NCBI GenBank assembly: GCA_038496445.1
Contig: JALMLS010000450.1
Span: forward strand, 62,001 to 126,000
Direction of reading: 5' to 3'
Length of the DNA: 64,000 nucleotides
Source of the DNA: Trichosphaerium sp. ATCC 40318
Lineage: Eukaryota; Discosea; Flabellinia; Trichosidae
Each line of letters starts with the position of its first letter. Positions within the stretch are counted from its first letter, which is position 1. This document shows, piece after piece, positions 32,609 through 44,932 of the stretch. Position numbers and translations under genes: made by a program. The notes under the pieces are model-generated. The model had not been told where the DNA came from. It did not search any database and worked only from the letters and a program-made list of their open reading frames with translations.

Positions 32609-33979
32609 TGGAATAAGAACGACCTTTTTTTTATCTCACTGGTTCTAGTACCGTTGTAACGTATTACCTAATGTCGTTGAATTCCGGCTGGACTTGTAGT
32701 TCGGTAAATAAAATTTCAATGTTGGCTGTACAGCCAAAGTCTAGAGGCGTAACAACGGCTAGAGGCAATTACGCAATGACCACAATGTACTCGGAAAAGT
32801 TTTAGGTTTTTCGGTTGTTTTATTCTGTCTTTATAAAACAAAGGTCTCAGGCTTTGTGGCCAAGCCGTCAAGCCAAGAGATAGGTTCTACTCCTATCTGT
32901 GTTGTTTTTTGTAGGACCCCTTTGGAGTATAGGGACCTAACTTAAAAGACAATGGACGAGATACAATGTGCTTCTATGACCGTATCATGTGCTAGCCACA
33001 AATAACAGTGTGCATACCTTGTGAGGAATTGTTTTCGCCACCTTTTGGTGTAACTGTAAGCTAGACGTTATTAACCACGCAAGTCTTAGAGCTCAAGCGA
33101 AAACAGTTGTGAATCCCATCGCAAACCACGTGGCTAAAAAATCACAACTCTTTATTATTTATCAGTATTGATGGCTTGGTGGCGTTTACAAAGCCTACGG
33201 CAGTGTACATTGTTTTATACGAGATTTTCAGTTACAACCCGTTGGCGCTGTGAGAGCGCTATTGGTAAGCGTAGTTAGGCGCACTGAGCATTTGCGCGTA
33301 CCGTCGGTTTTTACGTTGTAAAAGACAGAGAACATGTTTGATTCTATTCGCGTTACGTTTATCTAGCGTAATACGTTGCGCTTAACCATTGTACCGTTTA
33401 TCATTTGCTTTTAGCTACCGGATGACTTTTTGTCAAGCTTGAACGTACACTTCTGTGGTTTGATTGTACCGTGTACTGTGTCCGTAGGTACACTGCCTAT
33501 CGTACTGCCTATATAATGGTTTGAGAGGTGAGCTGACATATGTGTTAGCGCTGGGTATTGTTGATTGTCAGTCAAATCATAGTCGTTAGATAAAATTCAG
33601 TTTATCTCTCATCATTGTAGCGCTCCAGAAGATGTTACAACGTGCGTATTAAACAAGAATTGTTGTTAGATAAACAATTTTTCTACAAAATAAGGTTCCA
33701 AAATCCAGTCGAGCGGATTCTAATACCTAATCACATATCACAATAACCATGCCCACAAATGGACGATATTTTGTAAGCGAAGGTTGGGTTCTTGTCCCAA
33801 GCGAAGCGACGGGTTCAACCCAAAGCGAACACCGCTCTGTATTAGCTTGCATTAGCTGTTCCATGCTCAAATTGTGCTGAACAAAACTGGGAAGAAAGAA
33901 TCTACTCGAGTGGATTTGCTCCATTTTGTGGAAATGTCATCCGAATAATTGTTAACTGACCTTACCATTAGGGTCTATT
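32609..33979. other. Long intergenic region, no gene recognised
   Basis: About 1.4 kb between divergent genes. A 65-codon minus frame (33924-33727) has no recognisable features. A GGTTCTACTCC box near 32882 looks like a tRNA B box, but there is no tRNA around it. One CACGTG near 33126. Confidence 0.4.
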
Positions 33980-35588
33980 ATGGTTAGTGGACACCCGAGG
34001 ATATACAAGAGATTTATAAAGCCCAAAGTGGCGGCACGACAACTACGACACAAACATCCAATAAGAGAGACTAAAGTACTTCCGTTTTACGGTTCATTAC
34101 AGTGTGCATACGTCCATAACTCAAGAACGATGATGATATGCTCTCCTACGCGATTTTACTCGACTGACTACGCCGCGGGTAGTTTTACATCAGATATCAA
34201 AGAGGTTAGACCTCGGTTTTATACGTTTTTGCCCTTTGATTGTATTTCGAAGAAATCACGTGTTCTGCACTTTTTGTCCACCTTTTCTGTAAAAACAGCC
34301 AGACTCTGCTACTATTTTCACCTAAATTGGGAATATGTCACGTGTTTTTACTAAACGAATTTTTTTGTTTTAGGAGGTTTACAAAAACACCACAAAAGTT
34401 TACAAACGGCAGTACTTGAGCGGAAAGAATAAAGGTTTACTCGAAAAGTTTTTTGAAAATGGTCAAGTCGGACTCCAATGCTACGTTGATGATCAAAATA
34501 GAATACAAGGGGAACACAAGAGGTGGCGTGAAAACGGCGATCTTCATAGAAAAGGTTATTGTATTGACAACAAGAGAGAAGGTGTTGAATTTTGGTATGA
34601 GAGCGGCAAACTACATCAGCAAATTTCTTTCAAAAATGATAAAAAAGAAGGTGAATACAAGTCATGGCATAAGAATGGCACTTTGAGTCATCTCGGCTTT
34701 CACAAGAATGATGTGAAAGAAGGTGAATGGAACGAGTGGTATGATAATGGTGAGCCTTATCAACAATTATCTTATGTAAATGGCAAGAAAGAAGGAGAAT
34801 TCAAGCAGTGGTACATAAGTGGACAACTAAACATACAGTGTTATTTCAAGGATGACGCAAAACATGGTGTACAAAAAGAATGGAATGAAAAAGGTCAATT
34901 AAGTCACCAAAGCGCTTTCAAAAACGGCGAAGCATGTGAAGCAAAGTGGTATGAAAATGGACAATTGAGCTCCCACTTTTTATACAACAATGGGGTTAAG
35001 GTACAAGGTAAAACGTGGTATGCAAACGGAAATTTAAAACAGCTCCAAAGTTATAAGAATGATAAGCTTGAAGGCGAAGTAAAAGAATTCTATGATAATG
35101 GTAAACCTCATCACCATTGTTTTTTTAAAAATGATAAGAAAGAAGGTGAATACAAGCAATGGTATGCAAATGGACACTTAAACACACATTGCTATTTCAA
35201 AAATGATAAAAAACATGGTGTTTCCAACCAAATGCATGACAATGGTCAAGTAAGCGTACAATTCCATTTCAAAGACGGCATAAAAGAAGGAGAGTTCAAA
35301 CAATGGTACAAAGGTGGCCAACTATTGGGACAATGTAATTACAAAAATGACAAACAAGAGGGTGAAGCAAAAGAGTGGCATGAAAATGGCCAGTTGAGAT
35401 TACTAAGTTATTTCAAAGATGGCAAGCAACAAGGTGAATACAAAGAGTGGTATGATAATGGCCAGATAAAACTATATTTTGACAAGCAAGAAGGTGATAG
35501 AATAGTAAAACAAAGACGACAAAATAGCCATAAAAGGGGTCATATATACAAACAAGCAATAGTAGTTAGGCAAAGTACTAAAAAATAA
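33980..35588 (+). CDS. MORN-variant (MORN_2) repeat protein
   Basis: The long exon (from about 34375 to TAA at 35588) encodes about 16 repeats of roughly 23 residues of the type GEYKQWYANGHLNTHCYFKN, with W-Y/H-x-N-G-x-L and F-K-N/D-D/G-K-x-E-G as fixed points; this is the MORN_2 (YwqK-like) repeat. The exon has no ATG before the repeats and begins after a perfect acceptor (TTTTTTTGTTTTAG), so a 5' exon is needed. A 37-nt intron starting GTCACGTG (34338-34374) joins it in frame to an ATG frame at 33980 (...LNWEY to EVYKNTTKVYKRQ). That first exon contains FLPFDCISKK, a weak F-box-like start. Repeats of this kind probably bind proteins or lipids; function unknown. The 5' exon is less sure than the repeat exon. 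Confidence 0.7.
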
Positions 35589-36051
35589 AAGTAAATTTTT
35601 ACAAGTGCACTTGGCCAAAGAATCCTATTGTCTATTGCATTATGTTGTTCGTCGCTACCAAGGCTTCAGTCAACATTACACAGAGTTGGAAACTACAAAG
35701 CTAGTAATGTTAGTATAATCTAGGAATAACAAACAAGTCAGAATTACTTTATAAATACTTGTTTATTTTTTTTAAACTTTAACCAACAAATAAGATTTTG
35801 TGGTTTAATACAACTCATGCGCAATTTTATTCAATGTTTTGCAAATAAATAACCCAAAGAATACCCAAAAAAAAAGATTGTTTCCATTTTCATCCACACG
35901 AGAGCAGAAAAGACAAAAAAGTTCTTTCAAACTCAACTTTGCTTTCCTTTTCTTTGAAAAAAAAAAACGTGATCATCCAGCTATAAAGCCCAACCAACAT
36001 GTTGTCCTTCTCATCACCGGTGATTCATGTTCCAGTTCGGTTTTTTTACTC
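35589..36051. other. Intergenic region between convergent genes
   Basis: About 460 bp, AT-rich with long T and A runs. No coding exon or RNA gene seen. Confidence 0.4.
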
Positions 36052-37434
36052 CTATAAGCTAAGATAGAAGCCAAACCGAGTTGTGTGAGGCATCAATGTT
36101 GTTGAAAGTCCGACTGCAATATTTCCGACTCCCACACAACCAAGTAACGTCATACCTTCATCTGTCTTGTATCTTACTATTCCTTGATAAGGTACACCTT
36201 CTCTTTCACCTTTGTATTGTAATCCAATAGCATGTTCGCTGTCTTTATGTAATTTCCAAGCAACTCTAAGCCCAGGCATGTACTTAAGCAAATGGACTGT
36301 TGTGGATAATTCTATGGCTTGACGTGTTTCTGTATGCATTTGCAAAGTTGATTCAGTTTGGAAATCTCCATTATCAAACACGTGACGCAAACCAAAGACG
36401 TCTAAGGCGATATTAGAAAAAGTCAGAATATTATGAGAAAAAAAAAGTTTAAGCTTTTCTTTTTAGTGCTTACGGTTTTCTTCAAAAATAAATGTAAGGT
36501 TGAACGTACAACTATATTCACCATTCCGCTCTTGAGTAGTTTTCTGTTGATTAATGGCTCCTCCAATATGAAAGGCGCCCATTTCTGGATGTGAAAAAAG
36601 ATTGTAAAGCATTTCTAAAGATAGCTTGCGTGAAGCAGACATAAGAGACACTTGTACATTCATTTTCTCTGTATCAAATTGAAAAGAGCAGTTCAAGTTT
36701 GGTGGCTAGAAAAAAGAATAAATAACAAAGCAACCAACCTCGAAAAACAACGATTTTCAAAAAAACAAGAAAAAAGGGTAAAAAAAAAAACAAAACCAGA
36801 AAAACCGCCTTGTGTCCAACACGTACGCCGTCATCTTCTAATTTTTTATGTGTTGTATGCTGACCACCAGATACATTACATGTTACATGCCTATGTAATC
36901 TTATATTTACAAACCCTTGAGTTGGTACGCTATAACTTGGTTTAACCATCGCGTAGTACAAAAATCTTCTTGATAACGTTGTGTTTGGGTAGTTTGGTAC
37001 ATCGACATATTGTTTTCCTTTGTATGGGAACGCGTATAAATGAGCTTCCTCTGTAATGAGTGTTAATGGACTTTACAAGCGTACAAGCGATGTTATAGTT
37101 AATTTGTGCAGCGTTAGCCATTTTAGGTACCTTTCAAGCGCGTTTGACGAGTTGCGTTACGAATATTCATTAATGCGTCTTTATCGAACCGTGCAGCGTC
37201 TGGTAGCTCCCTTGGAGTATAATTGCTAAATTGTAGTGTCGCCATCGACTCTAGGTATTCAGGAAGGAGTAAATCAGCGTGGCCAGTAACATTTTGACCG
37301 TTAGCGTATTCGAAAACATTTGGGGACGTCAAGTTAATGCCAACATAAGAATCCTCTTGGTTTATAGATAATAACTCTACAGTAGCGTTAATACACGCTA
37401 AAAAGTAACAAACTAGAGCGTTTACCAACGGCAT
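36052..37434 (-). CDS. Putative beta-barrel membrane protein (Tom40/VDAC-like?)
   Basis: Four exons join in frame: 37434 to about 37132 (..NIRNATRQTRLK), EEAHLYAFPYKGKQYVDVPN to LEDDG, PPNLNCSFQFDTEKMNVQVS to FIFEEN, and HVFGLRHVFDNGDFQTEST to the end. The last two exons alternate polar and hydrophobic residues in strand-length runs with Gly turns (TVHLLKYMPGLRVAWKL, GVPYQGIVRYKTDEG, VGVGNIAVGLSTTLMP). The protein ends RFGFYLSL, which fits the sorting signal of mitochondrial outer-membrane beta-barrels (polar-x-G-x-x-hydrophobic-x-hydrophobic). This suggests the Porin_3 superfamily (Tom40 or VDAC), but no family signature was certain. Against it, the N-terminus MPLVNALVCYFLACINA looks like a secretory signal, so the first exon may belong elsewhere. 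Confidence 0.55.
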
Positions 37435-37779
37435 ATTTATCTAGGTAGCGAAAGCTACCAGGATTGTTCACAAAGTAACTGTGCGCGTCCATCGTAGTGT
37501 CAACAATCCATACAGCGTCTATTAAGAACAAATCAATAGTCAAACACCGTCCCTTCTGTATTTTTCTTTCCCACCAATTGCCGCAGAGTAACCTCCTTGG
37601 ACGTTAATGATTCTTGCTAAGATTTCTTTCCCAACACACACACATGTAAGGTTACGTTGACAATAAAGTTAAGGCAAATTTAAGTGGTTATAACACAGAT
37701 TTTCGGGGTTTTTTTTGATTGTACAAAAGGGGAGTTACAGGCTTTTAAAAGAGTCAATTACCATCAAACACATTGCTAT
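37435..37779. other. Intergenic region
   Basis: About 345 bp between two minus-strand genes. Nothing coding seen. Confidence 0.4.
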
Positions 37780-40495
37780 CTACAATTGATTGTTCATTTG
37801 ATCGTTACCAATAAGTAATGCTCGGAAATTCTCATAAACTTGTTCATTACGTTGCTAGACAAGTACGTTAGTAGGACGCAAAAAACATGACTTAAGCAAA
37901 CTTTTTTTTGATTTCAAATATTCAAAAAAAAAGCGAAAACGTGCGGAGTGCTTACCTCTTGTTGACCATTATTATTATACCGTTGTTCTAATAATGATGA
38001 ATATCCTTGGTAGTTACTGGATAGACCTCCTTGATCACTTGAGCCTAATGAATGCGTATTGTGTAGTGGATTATGTTGGTTTCGGTTTATATGTTGCTGG
38101 GATTGACTACCAGCTGATTGATGAAGTAAATTTGATACAGAGTTATGCAAAGGGTTATGATGCAAGTTTTGGCGCTGTTGAGTTTGAGGCTGATAAGCCA
38201 TCAAACCATTCGAAGAAGACCTATTTTGACTATGATCTAATCCTCCTTCACTTTGTTCTCTCAGAGAGCTAGATGTATTATTACCACCCAGCTGGTCAGA
38301 TAAACCTTTATCCAAATCACGCATACTATTATGCATTAAACCAGGTACATTGAAGTTATCAAAATTATCCATCAAAGAACCAGACCCAGAATTTGTCAAA
38401 TTATTAAAATAAGAAGAACCGCCTCCTAATTGTTGCATTGGTTGATATGAGGATAATCCTGGTTGTAAGGAAGGATGTTGGAAACCAGGAGGAGCTCCTT
38501 GAATACCTCCTCCTAAGCTAACCCCATTTTGAGATAATTTTTGAGGGAATCCTCCAACTGCTTGTTGTTTTGATATTTCTCTATCAATAGAAAGTCCTAT
38601 TTTTTCACTTTGCTTCTGGCTTGCAGTTATAGCGTTCATTTCTGATCTAAACTTAACCATTTCCGTGTATAGCTTGATGTGTTCCTATAAAACGTATAAA
38701 TAAGCAATGTAACGTTATAAGACGCTCTGGAACTCAACAGAAAAAACACAAAAAATTTCAAAAAAATCGTACTTGACCAAGCTGATTTTGAAGTTTCGCT
38801 CGTTGGAACAATTCTGACCTCAAGTGGTTATTTTGTTCTGCCAATTGCTTGACTTGATTCTCCAATACAGTTACACGTTGTAGAATACATTCCATATTTA
38901 ATACAAGTACCTAAGCAAACCATTTGTAAGCGGGAAAACGAAAACGAAAAAAACCCAAAAAAAGTGTAATTTTTTTGACACATTGCATTTTATCGTGATA
39001 ACGTACATGTTGTGGTATGGTAGGCTGATTCTGAGAGAACCCGTTATCCTGAGTGTTAATATCAGGCTGAGAAGAGTTATCAACCTCACTATTATTGGCG
39101 ACTTGATGCTGTTGCTGTTGCTGTCCGTAATCGCTAACAGAATCGCTAGCACTCTCGCTAACTTCAGACTCAACTTCAATATGCTGTTGAGGTTTTTCTA
39201 CCTCTCCAACATTTCCTCTCTGTTGATGAGGAGAAGGAGGCCTCTGGAACTGCCCTTGGTCGGGAACTTGGTTCGCTATTTCGCGTTGAACTTGATGCTC
39301 TTCTTCTCTTATTTGCCTTTGCATCTTTGGCAATGCCGTACCATTGTTATTTTGAGGTTGTTGCGCCTTGTGCGGTTTGTGATTTCGCACTTGCGGTGAT
39401 GGCGCACTCCGCGTGAGTTTTTTGTTATATACATTATGATGAGACTGTTTTACATCCTCCATAAGTTGACCACCAGGAATATGATTTGAATCATATTTTC
39501 TAGTCGCTTGAACACTTGATGATTGTTGCTGTTGCTGTTGGTGGTGGTTCACTGACGAGTGTTTCTGTTGTACAAATTGTCGGCCGGCCCTTGGTCCAAC
39601 TGGTTGGTTAGGTACCGAGGGTTCATCCGATCCGCGTGAAGAGGTGATTGTGTAATGATTTTTGTGGGTAGTTTTGTTGTGAAGGCTGTTTGGCATACTC
39701 ACTTGTGCAGCAAAGCTGTTTTGGCTATTATAACCATGGCCAGAAGATTCTTGTTGACTTCTAGCAGAAGTCGGTTTTGTTGAACGTGGTTTTTGCTGAA
39801 AGCCTGTTTTGCTTGGTAAACCCCTTGTGGATTCTGAAAGAGATGGAAACTCACCTAATATAATATAAGAAAACCTGTTCTTGAACATCAGTTGCAACTG
39901 CGTTCAAAATAGAACGAAATAAGCGAAAAAAACGAAAAATCATTGGAAGCATTGTATCCAATTTTTTTTTTTTCTGTTTGATGATTCATCAAGGTTTCCT
40001 CAGTTGTACGTACCTCCTGTAAAGGATACTGGTTTTTTTTGTTTTGGAGGTGCTTTACTATACCTATCCACATCACCGCCATGTGAATAGCTTGTACTAG
40101 AAGGAAAGCTTAGGAATATTGCGTTTTTTTTTTGTTTTTCGGTTTTTTTTGTTGATGGAAGTCTACAAAGTAACTACGTACTGAGTTCTTATTGGCGGTG
40201 GAGTAGCAACGCTTGTAGGCGCGCCTTGGGACCAAGCATTGTCGTGTGAAGATAAGCTTGATTCTATCGGAGTAGCCAGCGATATAGTAGTTCGGGTGTT
40301 AGTCTTCTTTTTCTTAGCCCTGGTACGGCGTTTTTGTTTTTTGGAGCCATTTTGATTCTTTTGAGGCGTCAATGTTGTTTAGACGTATTTTAAATAATTT
40401 GGTATAAAATTATACGCTACAAAGGCGTAACAGGCGTCACGTACCATTTCATCATGATCCTGCGTAAAAAGGGCGCTAAACTGATTGGACATCAT
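37780..40495 (-). CDS. Q/N/S-rich coiled-coil protein, probably RNA-associated
   Basis: Exons in order: MMSNQFSALFTQDHDEM, a very basic segment (NQNGSKKQKRRTRAKKKK), a long disordered region with poly-Q runs (about 39530 and 39110) and Ser/Pro/His (EFPSLSESTRGLPSK, VGPRAGRQFVQQ), a coiled coil (MECILQRVTVLENQVKQLAE, then QNNHLRSELFQRAKLQNQLG), and a G/S/N/Q-rich C-terminal region with GAPPGFQHPSLQPG. After a GTAAGC intron the last exon reads QRNEQVYENFRALLIGNDQM and ends at TAG (37780). The FPSL and APPGF motifs recall linear motifs of mRNA-decay and translation-control scaffolds, but no folded domain is visible. Such Q/N-rich proteins often join RNP granules; that is inference. Confidence 0.65.
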
Positions 40496-40995
40496 CTCTT
40501 TGAATCTGAAATGTAGTTAGCAAGGCGATGAAGGTAAAAAAAGGCGGTTTACATCGCTTTCACACCATCGAAGAAAAATCATTAAACAAGGGCGAGATTA
40601 CTCTCGCAGCTACAAGCAAAAACGCTTGGAATTGCAAGAAATATAATAATCGGATAATACGTACAATATTGCCTGAAAAAAGGTTGGAGGTATAGTGTGG
40701 GAGCGCTGGCGCTGTAAAAAGGTTGGTATATTTGTGTTGGAATAAGCCGCCAGAAATTCCTAGCTTAAGCGACGTTTAACCTACGCATTGTAGGTTCTTT
40801 TTTTGCAGGCACAAAGGTATAACTTTTGATGATTTCAAGCGGGATTCTGAAAATGTTATCTGTAAACTATATAATTGTGGCTTTTACATGTCAATTTAAC
40901 TCTATCACGTATACTCAGATTCATGAAGGCATGTTTAGACATATTACATTACAGTCACAGAGAATCAACATGACTGCTAATGCAACATTACAGTG
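40496..40995. other. Intergenic region upstream of the Q-rich gene
   Basis: About 500 bp, presumably its promoter. No coding exon recognised. Confidence 0.4.
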
Positions 40996-41343
40996 TTAAC
41001 GTGCACGCCTAAAGTCATAACGTCGACGCACACAGGCACCAAAAAACCAAATTCCCCAAAAAACTGCCGTAAAGCGACACAATAATATGTATACGCGTAC
41101 AATTGCAGAAAACAAGATAAAGGTAAGCATTAGCAAAAAAAAAGGCCTTTTTTGAATAAACTTGCTTGTGAAAAACCAACCTAGAATGCTCCTAACACGA
41201 TTGTCTGTTATAGCATGGTGCAATAGCCATAATAGCAAGCTGTTTGGTACTTTATTTTACCATGTATCTTCGTGCGACCGTTTTTCCTCAACGTTTGTTC
41301 CGTTATACTCAAATACAGACCGGCGAAGCATCTTTAGCGCCAT
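40996..41343 (-). CDS. Candidate small membrane protein, uncertain
   Basis: Between the Q-rich gene and the glycosyltransferase. The minus strand has an ATG exon MALKMLRRSVFEYNGTNVEE (from 41343) ending at ..GAAGATACATG|GTAAAATAAAG, and downstream a hydrophobic frame (ILFSAIVRVYILLCRFTAVF, then WGIWFFGACVRRRYDFRRAR). I could not fix a splice that joins them in one frame without doubt. It may be a small two-helix ER or mitochondrial protein, or chance. Recorded for completeness. Confidence 0.2.
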
Positions 41344-41596
41344 CGAGGTTTGTCCCATTCAAGGTGCGCAGCTCGAACTCGGAAAACATGAATAATTGTT
41401 TACCCGGCATTCTTTTATCAACAGGCAGACACTAAATCGCTCTTTAATAATGTATTCTCTCGTTATCAAACATGGCATGCATCACAAATGACTACAGAGT
41501 ACGAAAATGAGAAAACCAAAAAAAAAAAAAGAAAAAAAAAGACGGAGTTCTCATTTTGTTTGTTCTCCGTCTTGTGTTTTAATTGTTTGTTTGTAG

Positions 41597-43185
41597 TGGT
41601 TGTGAAACACGTGAATTTATTGTATGGAATCAAATAGCTGGGTTGGGTAATAGGTATTACTCGTTGTATGCTGCAATGGACTTGGCAATTACACTTGGTC
41701 GTGTTCTTGTTATTGAATGGCCTGAGTTTGAAGATGTCATTGATTTTCCTTTTAAAGAGTTTTATTGGCGTGATAGTAAGTAATAGGAGTATTCTTTAGA
41801 AGCAGTACTACTTAGCTCTTTTGTCTTTGTTTTAAATTACAAATTGTTCCAAATTTTTTGTTTTTACGTTTTACAGTCATTTCCTTTACAATCGATTACT
41901 TGCTTATCCATCACGTGGATTTTTGTTAAGTTATTTTCATAGTTTTGGAGAAAGGATATATCTGTCATAATGATGTGGTGGGCGTATCTGGGTTACAATT
42001 TAAAAACTCCAAGTAGGATTATTGAACAACTTTTTTTTTTGTTTTCTAATTCAACAAAGGGCAGATCCGTGGAGTGACTATCCTATTCACTACAATGGAG
42101 TATCATACATACAAGATGGGTATTACATAATTTGCATATTGCCATCTGATGAAGAAATACTAATGTTTTGATGGTAGAGTGAGAGAAACGCTTAAATCTC
42201 GTGATACAGGTGGAAGAAGTACTCTTCCAAAAGTAATTGTGGTATGTTGATGGTTTGGGTTTCAGTGCATCTTATCATAGAGCCTAGTTGCTAGATTATA
42301 TTAGTCTCACATTACCAAAAGAATTATCTCCAATACAACAAATACTTGGTGGTGCAAAGGCCATGTTTGGAGAGTATGAACACCACAGCTCTTAGTTTTA
42401 GGCTAATGTACTAATCTTTGTAACAGGTTTTACACAGAACTGTTAATACCTTCAGAGCGTGTACAAAAGGAGATGGTAGGACCTGTTTTGGAAAAGTTCA
42501 AAGACCACTTTGTTGTCGGTATGCATATTAGGACAGGGTGGGAGAATAGCTTGTGTGCGTTTTTGTTATATTTTACAAAGTGTTTTCTACTTGTTTTTGA
42601 CATTTGAGGTCCGAGCTGTGTTTGGACGTTATTTACTCATAAAGGTTAATTAATTGAGTTTTGTTATAGTGCCATGGAAGATCCTGTATTATAAGCGTGA
42701 GCTTGGTAAAGAAGATATAAATAGATTCGAAAAATGCTATTTACACTTTGATAAAACAAATGAAAAAACTGTGTTGTTCATTACATCAGACGCTCAACAT
42801 ATTGTTGATGAATATAAAAAGAAATATGGAGATAAGGCAATTATTGTAGACTCTAAAATAGCTCATGTTGGTATGTTTCGCTTATCTGACAAAAATCAGT
42901 TGAGAAAACTTTTTTGTTCCTTTTTTTTTCTTACTTTTCGTGTTTGTTTTTGGTTTCTGATCTCTCTTAGATACTGCATCTAGTTGGCATGCTAAAGCTA
43001 AAATATTCTCTGATAACTACCTACTAAGGCAATCAGATGTATTGATACTTTCAAGACAATCAAGTTACTCCGTGGTAGCTTCTTATGGTAAAAAACATTA
43101 TTTTATTAGCGATTCAAAATGCGGACAGCCTTTGCATTTTAAATGCTTTGGAGCACAAACTGAGAATGAACCTGATTTTTGTTAA
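41597..43185 (+). CDS. Fucosyltransferase-like glycosyltransferase (GT37-like), 5' end not found
   Basis: The exon after the acceptor TTTGTAG at 41596 reads ..FIVWNQIAGLGNRYYSLYAA then MDLAITLGRVLVIEWPEFED. The GLGNR...ALA...R.L..DW pattern is that of the GDP-fucose binding lobe of xyloglucan-type fucosyltransferases. Later exons give ADPWSDYPIHYNGVSYIQDG, LDYISLTLPKELSPIQQILG, FYTELLIPSERVQKEMVGPV, HFVVGMHIRTGWEN (donor-binding HIRTG), KTVLFITSDAQHIVDEYKKK, and TASSWHAKAKIFSDN, then LSRQSSYSVVASYGKKHYFI and stop TAA at 43183. In the Golgi such enzymes add fucose to glycans. The start exon with the expected N-terminal membrane anchor probably lies at 41240-41580 but could not be placed. Confidence 0.7.
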
Positions 43186-43636
43186 CAAACAAAAACAAAA
43201 TTGGCATATCTTACTTGAATTTTTACCGCCTCCAAACCAAAAAAACAAAGACTGAAAAAAAAAACTATGTACCAAAAAATAAATTGCCAAAAATGGTAAA
43301 CTACCTCTACTAATGACCACCTTCTTTACGTATCAGTGTGAGTTTGCACTTGTCCTTTAATATTGTGTTCAAATCCGTTGTACAAAGGATATCTAAGTGA
43401 TTAGCTCATAAATTGTTTTTATTTCAACCAATTCAACTATTCTGCATAAAGTGTCCCATCACTACAACTAGTACAAATTATACCCACTTGCCAGTGGGTT
43501 CTACCTCTAAACGAGACAATAACAGCAAACGAGCTTAAAAAATGTACAACAAAGTTAAGAATTTGGTTGTCAACTGGTTTATTCTTTTCATGCTTCATGT
43601 CCTTTTTTCATACCTAACAACGGTCACTACCATAGC
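43186..43636. other. Intergenic region between convergent genes
   Basis: About 450 bp, AT-rich; nothing coding seen. Confidence 0.4.
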
Positions 43637-44665
43637 TCAACGCTGAAGCAATTCTCCGTTTTCATTCCAGACTGATATCCCACCATTTACTATTCCATCA
43701 AGTAAAACATAGCTTTCCTTCAAGAGCCCATTTTTGTGCCATTCCGTTTTTTCACCATTTTGTATACCATCAATCCACATACTAGTGGACTTTAGTTGTC
43801 CATTGTCATACCACTCTTTCCCTTTCCCAGTTTGTTTACCATCAATCCATGTACCGGAGGATTTGAGCTGTCCATTCATATACCAAAATCTGCATGCCCC
43901 ATTTTTCTTATCAGCAAGCCATATGCTACAGTACTCAACTTGTCCATTCTCATACCATCCCTTCGCTTCACCGGTTTGCTTGTCATTAAGCCATATACTT
44001 TCAGACTTAAGTTGTCCATTCTCATACCAATCTTTTGTTGCACCATTTTGAAGACCATCAGCCCACATTGTCTCTGCCTCAACCTTACCATTCTCGAACC
44101 ATTCTGTATGTTTACCTATTGGCTTTCCATCAACCCAATTACAATGTACCTTGAGTGAACCATTTTCATTCCACCTGTGGTATTCACCATTTTGTTTACC
44201 ATTAAGAAACATGCAATGGACTTTAAGCTGTCCATTTGAGTGCCAATATTTGTATTCTCCATTTCGTATACCATCAGACATAGTTGTTAGTTTTATAAGT
44301 TGTCCATTCTCTCCCCAAACTTTGAATAAACCATTTTTTTTATTATCCGCCCACATGCCATGGCAGTAAAGTTTTCCACACTTACGCCATGTTTTAGAAT
44401 CACCATTTAGTTTCCCACCTCTTGAATAGTGGAAATGAGCCTTTACCTCTCCGGTTTTGTACCATTGAATCCATGGTCCTTTCTTGTTTAATGCTTCATC
44501 AAAATGTGTATCGAGTGCTGCTCTTTTTGACAATGTATGGAGCTTTGTAAACGCTTCAATGTGGGATGCAGATATCCGCGTTAGAATTTCACATGGGAGA
44601 TCCAGCAAGGTCACAGACGGCATGTTCTGTTTTTTTAATTGGAGTTTTTTACTAGCCGAAGACAT
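43637..44665 (-). CDS. F-box-like protein with MORN-variant repeats
   Basis: Intronless, 342 codons, with a clear ATG. Residues 18-40 (LLDLPCEILTRISASHIEAF) fit an F-box-like helix pair, followed by LHTLSKRAALDTHFDEALNK. From residue 65 to the end there are about 12 MORN_2 repeats of 23 residues, e.g. GATKDWYENGQLKSESIWLN, with fixed W-Y-E-N-G-Q-L and G. F-box proteins with substrate-binding repeats act in SCF ubiquitin ligases. The same pairing is frequent in proteins of giant viruses of amoebae and in their hosts. It is a near relative of the short gene at 12392-12793. Base use is like the flanks, so a recent transfer is not visible. Confidence 0.8.
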   Translation of the reverse strand: MSSASKKLQLKKQNMPSVTLLDLPCEILTRISASHIEAFTKLHTLSKRAALDTHFDEALNKKGPWIQWYKTGEVKAHFHYSRGGKLNGDSKTWRKCGKLYCHGMWADNKKNGLFKVWGENGQLIKLTTMSDGIRNGEYKYWHSNGQLKVHCMFLNGKQNGEYHRWNENGSLKVHCNWVDGKPIGKHTEWFENGKVEAETMWADGLQNGATKDWYENGQLKSESIWLNDKQTGEAKGWYENGQVEYCSIWLADKKNGACRFWYMNGQLKSSGTWIDGKQTGKGKEWYDNGQLKSTSMWIDGIQNGEKTEWHKNGLLKESYVLLDGIVNGGISVWNENGELLQR

Positions 44666-44932
44666 CTTCTAGGAAAAACCAATAAATGACTAGCGAAACA
44701 AGCGCGAGGTGAAAACTTGACTTATCCAGCTCTAAAAATTGTCTAATGAGGTGTTTTCTGGCGTACTGCTTACTGTAAACCTAGAGGATGCCTCTGATGC
44801 TTTCAATACCAAGGAAAGTAATCTACAGACTCTTTTAGAATAGAGTGAGACGCGCTACTTGTCTGTACCGCAATTCTCAGTATACGAGTGTCTTGCTTAA
44901 CTGAAAGTAGGATAAGTCAAGGCATGTTTAAT

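Noticed and set aside
32850-32935. tRNA-like region with a GGTTCTACTCC B box and GTGGCCAAGCCG
   Set aside because: The spacing between the A-box-like and B-box-like words is far too short, and no acceptor stem or anticodon arm can be drawn.
34416-35588. Treating the MORN gene at 34.4 kb as an intronless ORF
   Set aside because: There is no ATG before the repeats, and a good acceptor with an in-frame 37-nt intron links it to an upstream exon.
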